64,000 nucleotides of DNA, taken from the NCBI RefSeq assembly GCF_000226095.1, contig NC_016475.1:3224001-3288000 (forward strand), read 5' to 3'. Positions 56,564 through 64,000 of this stretch are shown piece after piece. Under the pieces are notes generated by a model. It worked only from the letters and a program-made list of their open reading frames with translations, was not told the origin of the DNA and did not search any database. The DNA is from Thermothelomyces thermophilus ATCC 42464 (taxonomy: Eukaryota > Ascomycota > Sordariomycetes > Sordariales > Chaetomiaceae). The stretch's first letter is position 1. Each line of letters opens with the position of its first letter. The position numbers and the translations under genes were made by a program.

Positions 56564-57893
56564 CGTGTTTGGGCCCGGAGGAAGACGAGAGAAGCTCAAG
56601 GAGACAGACGGCCGAGAAATGCGAGTATGGAGTAATTAACAATAGGGGCTCATGGAGAGACACGAGAGAGGAAGGGAGTTATGATTTTAGATCCCCTGAA
56701 ACAATGTCTCGAGAGTGGTGGCGGCGAACTGTACCGATCATTCCATACCAGCTATGTATGTACATACACTGCGCGAATGTCTCAGCGTCGAGCGTACGGA
56801 ATACCGGATACGGAATGGGGTGCATGTGCAGCCGCGACCGCTTGACTGAGGCTCAGGAGCGGATGGCCCCAAATAGTTTATTCCCCCATGAAAAGCCGAC
56901 CCCTCTTCCATTCCCGCCTGGTACTCCGCTCGACCGGCCATTTCATGTGCTGGTGGTGCCAGGCAGCCACCGTTGCTTAACAGTCCAGCGATGGTAGTGT
57001 GTGGTGGTATAGTAGCTGACGTTTGCCCATCACCTCTGAATTGGGAAGGTGGCTCAGGATAGAGTGCTACCCCAGTGGCACTATGCGACGGCAGACGTCA
57101 TCTACCGGCGAACCAACATGACCATCGGCTGTTTTTCAAACCAAAGTGTCCGAGGACCGGGTTCGCCAAGTTCGGGTAGAGACGGAAGGGGTTCCAATTT
57201 GCAAAACCAGGATAGACGGTCAAGGGAAAAGGATGACCACGTGCGTACCCCGGATAAATTTTCTTCATGCGCCAAAGGGGGAACATCAAGTTGGGAGGAG
57301 CAAACGCGGGGAACCCCGGGCTTGCACTCCACTTACGGAGCACGATCTCCAAAACATGCTTCTGACAACATGAAATGGGAAAGAAAACCCGAAAAGGTCC
57401 AAGCGATCGATAGATAAACCTCGGGCACCAAGATGAGACGTCGGGCGGGTAAGAACTCCGGCAAGGCGAAGGCTTGAATTTCAAGGGAGGACAAGAAGGA
57501 GAGGCAAAGGCCAGGACAAGTTATTCGCACATAGAGAAGAAGCCTATGCGAAGTACGGAGTACTTGCACTTCCGAACAGAATCTGTTTTTGTTTTTTTGG
57601 TCAAGGGAGCGGTTGGAAGAAGCTTCCGCCAAGGCAGCGAACGAAGCGCCAAGGCAAACCAACGGAAATTTACCCTAACCCTGCTCTGACAGGCCGGGGG
57701 TTTCTCGGGGTTAATTATCCCCGAAAGGTACGGAATACCAAGTAGAGTAAGAACTCCGTATAGTTCGGTAAGTCTGTAATCGGTACTTTAGTATCCGAGA
57801 CTTGTCAGCCCCCCTAAAACCCCGCCTTCGTCCACATCTTCTGCCTCAACGTATGAATTGTACCGAAGATAACATGATGAGAAACACTCCCAA
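56564..57893. promoter_or_regulatory. Divergent promoter interval, transporter / Ldh2 dehydrogenase
   Basis: 1.33 kb separate the two start codons. It contains GTATGTACATAC at 56756-56767, TACGGAGTA at 57554-57562 and ACTCCGTA at 57753-57760. No reading frame has family resemblance. Any shared control is inferred from the head-to-head arrangement only. Confidence 0.45.
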
Positions 57894-59044
57894 ATGGCCC
57901 AAGAAGAGGGTAAGGTTATCGTGCGACACGAAGCAGCCGAAGAATTCGTTGTCGCACTTCTCGAGGCATCGGGGGTGTCCCGGAAGAACGCCGAGATCGT
58001 CGCGCGAGGATTGGTGCAGGCCGACCTGCGCGGAGTCGAGAGCCATGGCATCAACCGCATCCCGTCCTACCTCTCTCGGATTCGCAACGGTGTGCTAGAC
58101 CCTAAGGCCGAGCCTACACTCACCCAGGTAACCCCTGTCGTTGCTCAGGTGAGTCGGACAGAAGAGCCTCCCCATAAGCACCAAGTTCTCCAGTGACTCA
58201 GCCGAGATATATATGCCTGGGGTAGGTCGACGGCCACAATGGTTTCGGCTTCCCTGCCGCCCACCTCGCCATGGACACGGCCATATCCATGGCGCGCACC
58301 TTCGGCATCGGCATGGTGAGCGTCAAGCACAGCAACCATTTTGGCATGTCGGCCTGGATCGTCCGGCAGGCCGTCGATGCGGGCATGATGAGCCTCGTCT
58401 TTACCAACTCGTCCCCGGCCCTGCCCGTCTGGGGCGGCAAGTCGCAGCTCATTGGCGTCTCGCCGATCGCGTGCGGGGCCCCCGGCGGCCCGAGCTCGGT
58501 CCCCTTCATCCTGGATATGGCCCCCTCCGTCGCCGCCCGAGGCAAGATCTACAAGGCCCTGCGGCGAGGCGAGAAGATCCCCCTGGACTGGGCGCTGGAT
58601 GCGGACGGCAAGCCGACGGACGACCCCGAAAAGGCTCTGAAGGGCGTCATGTTGCCGATGGGCGGGCCAAAGGGATCGGCCCTGGCCATCATGATGGACG
58701 TCTTCTCCGGCGTGCTGTCTGGGTCTGCCTTTGCCGGAGGTGTTACCGGGCCGTACGACATGTCGAAGCCGGGCGACGTTGGTCACTTCATCGTCGCCAT
58801 CAAGCCTGATTTGTTCATGAGCCTAGACGAGTTTAGGCAGCGGATGGATATCCTCTACCAGCGAGTCGTGGGTTCGGACAAGATGGAAGGAGTGGACAAG
58901 ATATACTTCCCGGGCGAGATTGAGCAGCTGACCGAGGCAACAAGGCTCAGCCAAGGGATTCCCTTTGTTCAAGGCGAGATTGACGCCTTGAACGCAGAAG
59001 CGGACATGCTAGGCGTACCAAAACTCCGACCAGCAGCTGCTTAG
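57894..59044 (+). CDS. Ldh2-family NAD(P)-dependent oxidoreductase (malate/L-lactate dehydrogenase type), two exons
   Basis: Exons are 57894..58148 and 58226..59044, with a 77-nt intron (donor GTGAGT, acceptor GGGGTAG), giving 357 aa. The join reads TPVVAQ|VDGHNGFGFPAA. Family marks are DLRGVESHGINRIPSYLSRI with catalytic His51, then HSNHFGMSAWIV, then NSSPALPVWGG and LIGVSPIACGAPGG, then MLPMGGPKGSALAIMMDV. The length fits the family. These enzymes interconvert 2-oxo and 2-hydroxy acids, or cyclic imino acids, with NAD(P)H. Known members include malate and ureidoglycolate dehydrogenases, 2,3-diketo-L-gulonate reductase and piperideine-2-carboxylate reductases. The exact substrate is not readable. 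No targeting signal is evident, so it is probably cytosolic. The neighbouring transporter may supply its substrate, which is inference. Confidence 0.9.
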
Positions 59045-59642
59045 GTATTGGTCCGGGCCAAAGTGGGATGAGGCACAACTAGCCCTTCCAGGTGACCTCT
59101 TTTTTTACGGCCTAGGTCGAAGTCAGTCTTGGTCATGCTCGACGTAATTGATGGTCGTGGATGCAAGCACATCCTCCTTGATTGCATCCGAATGATGGTC
59201 TTCAACAAGTTGAAGAGCACATAAGGAACGATACGACAAGCTACATGTCGCATACGGATAGACGTCTGGAATAAAAGGTGATTGGATAAACAAGCGAGTA
59301 AATAGTTGAGTTTCGAGGCTAGAGATGAGGGGAGCCGCGGGTTTGAACAGTGGGCGGAAAAGGCAACAGAAAGTTTGATGTCCGGTGGGAAGCTCGTGTG
59401 GTGAGGTACGTGGTGTAAGTAATCCGTAATTACCTAATTGCGTACCTTCCGTGCATAGTTACTCCGTACTGTGCAGTACGGATTGCCTGGTTACAACACA
59501 CTTCTGGGAAATGGATCCACTCACCTTTCATGCCGGTCAGTGCACTGCATCGCTGCTGCGGCCCCACCACTCAATCCAGAGAAACGCCGGCAGTCTGAAA
59601 AGTACTGTACCCCCAGCCTTCGCCGTGTGAAGCCTCCATGCC
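59045..59642. other. Spacer before the ARP6 gene
   Basis: Tandem plus-strand genes flank this interval. It contains a TACTCCGTA motif at 59460-59468 beside several partial copies (AATCCGTAATTAC, AGTACGGATT). No gene is seen. Confidence 0.5.
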
Positions 59643-61051
59643 ATGGTAGGGAGCCGGAAATCGCGAGCCTCGGGCCCGCCACCGCCATCGGCGACCCTTG
59701 TGCTCGACAATGGAGCCGACACAATCAAGGCTGGGATCGTGTCTGGTGACAAGATTAGTTCGCCGCGGATCGTTCCCAACTGCATCGCGCGAGACCGTCA
59801 CAAGAAGACCTATGTCGGATCCGAGCTGGAAAAGTGCAGAGACTTTGGCGAGGTAGCATTTCGGCGCCCGGTGGAAAAGGGGTATATCGTGAGCTGGGAG
59901 GCGCAAAAGGAGATATGGGACCGCGAGTTCTTTGACGACAAGGCGCCCCAGCGTTGCGACCCTTCCGACACCCGGTTGGTCCTCGCCGAGCAGCCGAACA
60001 GCCTTCCAGCACTCCAGACAAACTGCGACCAGATGGTATTCGAGGAGTTTGGGTTTGCTAGCTACTATCGTGGCATTGGTCCGTCCTCTTCGCTGGCTTC
60101 CCTCGTACTTTGTCTCCTCATTTAGCTAACAGTGCCTCGCCGATCCCAGGCCCCGCGTTTAATGCCTACCAAGACATCCAAGCGATCTTCCACACGCCGC
60201 GGACGCCGGAAACCCCGGTGGACGTACCGGCCGAAGTCTTGCTCGTGATCGACTCCGGATATTCACACACAACTGTTACTCCCGTCGTTCAAGGGAGACC
60301 GTTACAGCAGGCCATCCGGAGGCTGGACGTTGGTGGAAAGCTGATGACCAACTACCTCACCCGCCTGCTATCCGTCCGCCATTTTGACATGCGGAACGAG
60401 ACTTACATCGTGAACGAGATGAAGGAGGCTGTGTGCTACGTTTCCCTGGATTTCAAGGGCGACCTCGAGAAGACGTGGAAGGGAACGCGCGGCGAGCGGC
60501 GGGAGGACTACCTGAGCGGTGCCGGCATCGCAAAAGATTACGTCCTCCCGGATTCCCACACCACCTTCCACGGAATCGTTAGGGATTACGAGCCGGGCGT
60601 TTCCGCCCGCGCCCGCAAGGCCGCGGTGTCAACCGAGGACGTTCTGACCTTGCGTAACGAGCGTTTTGTTGTCCCCGAGTTATTGTTCAACCCTCCCGAC
60701 ATTGGATTGCGGCAACCCGGGCTGGCAGATGTGGTGATGCAGTCGCTGTCAGTGCTGCCGATCGGTTTGTGGCCGGGGTTGCTCGCCAACATTGTGGTGG
60801 TTGGGGGGAACGCCAGGTTCGAGAACTTCATCCAGCGGCTGCAGATGGAACTGCTACAACGCGTCCCGGATGAGTGTGTCGTTCGAGTTGCGCGCCCGGA
60901 GGACCCTGTCGTCAGTACCTGGCTGGGAGCGGCCAACTTCGCCAGACACGAGCATGTCGAAAGGCTAGCCGTTACCAAACAGGAGTACGAGGAGCATGGG
61001 GCCGGATGGGTTGCCCGAAAGTTCGCCGGCGGTCTTGGGGTGGACACATGA
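59643..61051 (+). CDS. ARP6: Actin-related protein 6 (SWR1 chromatin-remodelling subunit), two exons
   Basis: Exons are 59643..60078 and 60150..61051, with a 71-nt intron (donor GTCCGT, branch AGCTAAC, acceptor ATCCCAG), giving 445 aa. The join reads ASYYRGIG|PAFNAYQ. The actin fold is clear. The phosphate-1 loop is LVLDNGADTIKAG at 19-31. The phosphate-2 block is VLLVIDSGYSHTTVTPV. The adenosine-side motif is NIVVVGGNARFENFIQRL. Match to ARP6, not actin, comes from VPNCIAR, VEKGYIVSWEAQKEIWDREF, LDVGGKLMTNYLTRLLSVRHFDM (the GGKLLTN block of ARP6), NEMKEAVCYVSLDF and RFVVPELLFNPPDIGL, plus the C-terminal TKQEYEEHGAGW. ARP6 is a nuclear subunit that helps SWR1 deposit histone H2A.Z. The N-terminal 17 residues (MVGSRKSRASGPPPPSA) are an extra, probably disordered, fungal extension. 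Confidence 0.93.
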
Positions 61052-62133
61052 CGCTGCAAAGCACGAAGCCTGCTCGCAGCTCCTCCCCCTTCTATGGATG
61101 CACCCATCACTGAGAGCTCCGGGATCTGACCCTGCCAGAGAAGACTTCGCCTTGTGCTAGCTGACAGTTATTGGCCGATGACTATGGCTGCTGTCTCCTT
61201 CATGCTTCGTTCAGCAAAAAAATACCTCCTGGTCGATGACATGCTTGGCAGGGGCAAAAGCGTCTCTACGCCAGCGATTCCCCAGGCTCTAACGCCCTGA
61301 TTTGGCGATCTTTGACTTAAGTAGCCCATTGGGCAAACCGAGTCGCGAAGTGCGGGTGGAGCTAAAGGACAACTTGACGACTAGCGCCTCAGAAACAAAC
61401 GAATTGCTAACACAGCCCGCCAATGTTGGACGATGCTAACCATAGCCGTTCTGCAGCGGACGACAGCTACCATTAATGTTGAGATGAAGACACTGCGCAT
61501 TCAAGTTTCGACAATTCAAATGGGTAATAATGCGGATGCTGCAGGTGCATTGTCCGTTTGTATCCGGGCGGCAGCACTGTGGGCGGTCGGCACCGCTTGT
61601 GGTCTGCAGTTGCCCAGATCCTCCTGCCTTTAACCAAGCTTGAGGTATGGCGGTACTGCGTTTGCGGAGGAGCTGTGTTGGCAACCTCTTGCAAACGTGC
61701 AAAGTCCAAAACGGAGTGTTGGATGCGATGCCATCCCGTTGTTGATAATCTGATAAGATAATTGACAAGGCAGAGGATCAAACGCATATCGTGAATTCCT
61801 TCTTTACAACATCTGTCTACTTCAGCTTATCGTGCCTTCCGTTTAGGAGGTTGTCTTCTTTCCTATGGCGATGTAATCACGTGGATCTGTCATCACCCCA
61901 CCGGAGCAAGAGCAACCAGAAGATGGTGCCCAACTCGAAAGCACACTAACCAGATAAAGTATAGAATCTGCCTATCTTGGCTTGCTTGACTCGCCCATCC
62001 TTGCACTCTGAAGTGCATGCACCAAATCAAGGATAAAAAAAATCGCTGCGTGCACGCTTCCTCGGGAACAGCGTACCCATCCAAAAACATACCGGAATTG
62101 AGAGCGCGCCTTCTCCCGACAGAGAAGTAGAGG
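61052..62133. other. Spacer between ARP6 and the TRF4/5-type gene
   Basis: No gene is supported in this 1.1-kb interval, which should hold the ARP6 3' end and the promoter of the next plus-strand gene. Confidence 0.5.
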
Positions 62134-64000
62134 ATGGCATACAACTCTCGGTATCCTCCACGGGGGAGTAATCGCCCGCCGTCGCGCGATTATCGCAACG
62201 AGCGCGACTCGAGACATCGATATGGCTCGCCGCCTCGAGACTCATATCGGCCGCCTTCATATGCGGGACGAAGCGAGCGCGAGTTCGATGCGCGGTGGCC
62301 CCGTGACACAGGGGCACCATCGTCCGCTAATCACCGTGGTCCGTCCGGCGGGGACAGCTACCGGCTCCCACAAAGCGACTTTACCTTTCGCGTTGAGAAG
62401 CCTGCTGGGGTCCAAGACTCTGACACATATCGCCCACAGGGCGGTCGAAAGGGCCGCCATGACGGCCGTGGGCCTCAGTCACCCGGTGGTGACTTGCGCT
62501 CCGCGAAAAGACATCGCGGCCAACAGGACCGCTACTCCAGAAATACAAACGGCGCTCAGTCGTATCGCGACGGTCGTCATGGGCGGAGCCACGGGGGCCG
62601 GCCGTGGCGTCCATTCATCGCCGCAGAACGCGAGCTGCTGAAGACTGACCATAACTCTAGCAATGAAGTTACATTCTACAACACGTCGAACGGGGTAACT
62701 TACCGGCCCCTCGACGAGCTGTCAGATAGCGACGAGGCCGAAATGGACATCTCAGGAGATGAGGCCGAGGAGCCATCGAGAAAGCGTGCGCGTCTCACTG
62801 TCGAGCGAACGACATCGGACAACAATCCGCCAAAGTGGTCGAACCCCGACCCCTACACGGCCCTTCCTCCTGAGACCGTAACGCAAGGAAAGAAGACGGA
62901 CGTCGTGAAGATGATTCGCAAGTCCCGCGTTCAGGAAAGGGAAATCAGGGCTTCTCTGCCTTCCGAGTCCGCTGACTTCATCTCGTTTGACTCTGACAGC
63001 GATTCTGCCGACGACAAAGCTGGGGATCAGGTGCAGAAACCCCTTACACGGGCTGTCCCTCCCAGTGTGCCAGCAGAGTTGAATCTTGAGCTGCCTCCTA
63101 AGCCAACTGTCTCCAAATCGGGAAAGGCGCTTGCTCTTTTGCCTGATCCAATATCATCCGCTCTGGGAAGCCGGAAGCGGACACATGATGACGAGATCAA
63201 GATGCCGCATACCAGGCTCAAGAAAGCCACTAAGATGCCCGCTGGAGGCGGCGTCACGAAAGAGTGGCTTCCTGACCCGGAACTAGACCCAACTCCGTGG
63301 ATGGAGGTAGATCACTCTCGGTCTGCCAACATGGCTGTTTGGTAAGCTCGCTCCGCGCTTTCGCTGCCCTGGTAGGGGATGCTGGCTGACCGCCCTGTCA
63401 TTAGGTTGCACAAGGAGGTGGTTGATTTCTATGATTACATCAAACCGCGGGATTTTGAAGAGCGCCTGCGCAATGAACTGGTCCAGGACCTAAAGCAGTT
63501 CTGCCGCAGGGTGTTCAAGGACGCCGAAGTGTATCCATTTGGCTCTTTTCCCTCGGGCCTCTACCTGCCCACGGCAGATATGGACCTTGTTTTCATGTCC
63601 GATGCGTACGCTAGTGGCGGCCACGCCAAGTACCACACAAAATCCTTTCTCCATCGGTTCAAGGGGCAGTTGGTGAATCACAAGGTTGCTTGGGAGAACG
63701 AGATCGAGCTCATCCTTCATGCCAAGGTGCCGCTTGTCAAGTTTATCGAGCACAAGACGGGCCTAAAAGTTGATGTCTCGTTCGAGAACAACACGGGAGT
63801 GAACGCCATCAAGACGTTCAAGGCCTGGAGGGAGCAGTACCCCGGCATGCCAGCATTGGTCACGTTGATAAAGCACTTCCTGCTCATGCGTGGCCTCAAC
63901 GAACCCGTCAATGGAGGGATTGGGGGTTTCTCGGTCATCTGCCTGGTGGTGAGTATGCTGCAGATGATGCCCGAGGTTCAGAGCGGCAACCTGGATACGA
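62134..64000 (+). CDS. TRF4/5 (Cid14)-type non-canonical poly(A) polymerase, 5' part, cut by window end
   Basis: Exons are 62134..63341 and 63405 to beyond the window, with a 63-nt intron (donor GTAAGC, acceptor CATTAG). The join reads NMAVW|LHKEVVDFYDYIKPRDF. Residues 1 to about 400 are Arg/Ser/Gly-rich and disordered (an RDxYR-like repeat region). Their C-terminal half has acidic Ser clusters (FISFDSDSDSADD). The polymerase core begins after the intron: FGSFPSGLYLPTADMDLVFM with the two metal-binding Asp at about 461 and 463, then LKVDVSFENNTGVNAI with the third Asp, then FLLMRGLNEPVNGGIGGFSV. This is the family of the TRAMP complex polymerases, which tail nuclear RNAs for exosome decay. 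The gene continues past 64000 and should include a PAP-associated domain. Confidence 0.93.

Overview
The window is a stretch of a filamentous ascomycete genome (Pezizomycotina, most like a Sordariomycete). The genes are GC-rich and carry short introns (mostly 57-150 nt) with GT-AG ends and branch-like CTAAC/CTGAC boxes. Encoded families are typical of that group, and two transposon remnants have the C-to-T (CpA to TpA) decay expected of repeat-induced point mutation (RIP). Spacers are long and low in coding signal, with homopolymers and microsatellites. I see nothing bacterial and no CRISPR array.

Layout. 1-7.1 kb: a GNAT-type acetyltransferase with a first exon hidden behind a 292-nt intron, then a 1.2-kaa disordered protein. 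7.1-12.8 kb: almost empty spacer. 12.8-18.6 kb: a TMEM135/PMP52-like membrane protein (4 exons) and a BTB/POZ-like protein. 18.6-25.6 kb: spacer holding a complete-length but RIP-killed Fot1/pogo DNA transposon with 52-bp inverted ends and a TA duplication (22,797-24,485). 25.6-33 kb: a conserved fungal protein, a secreted GH27 alpha-galactosidase (4 exons) and an unrecognised protein. 33.9 kb: an intron-containing tRNA-Arg(CCU). 34.4-36.5 kb: a five-exon DHA1-type MFS exporter. 38-42 kb: a small secreted cysteine-containing protein with a frame break, and a UFD1/zinc-finger/AZUL protein. 43.5-48.6 kb: an F-box-like/zinc-ribbon protein with a 7-nt microexon, and a PD-(D/E)XK nuclease-like protein. 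48.7-50.1 kb: an eqolisin (G1) protease. 52.9-54.1 kb: a 5'-truncated Tad-type LINE with a (TAA)70 tail, flanked by a 15-bp target duplication. 54.7-59.0 kb: a sugar/quinate-type transporter divergent from an Ldh2-family dehydrogenase. 59.6-64 kb: ARP6 (SWR1 complex) and the 5' part of a TRF4/5-type poly(A) polymerase that runs off the end.

Most genes look like independent housekeeping or secreted functions rather than one pathway. The only pair whose arrangement suggests shared work is the divergent transporter and Ldh2 dehydrogenase. No clearly new system is evident. The most informative unusual signals are the LINE with its duplication and giant TAA tail, the RIP gradient across the Fot1 element, two short palindrome-type motifs repeated in the spacers, and the microexon gene. 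Exon boundaries were worked out by eye from splice signals, reading frame and family continuity, so they are models and not transcript-supported.
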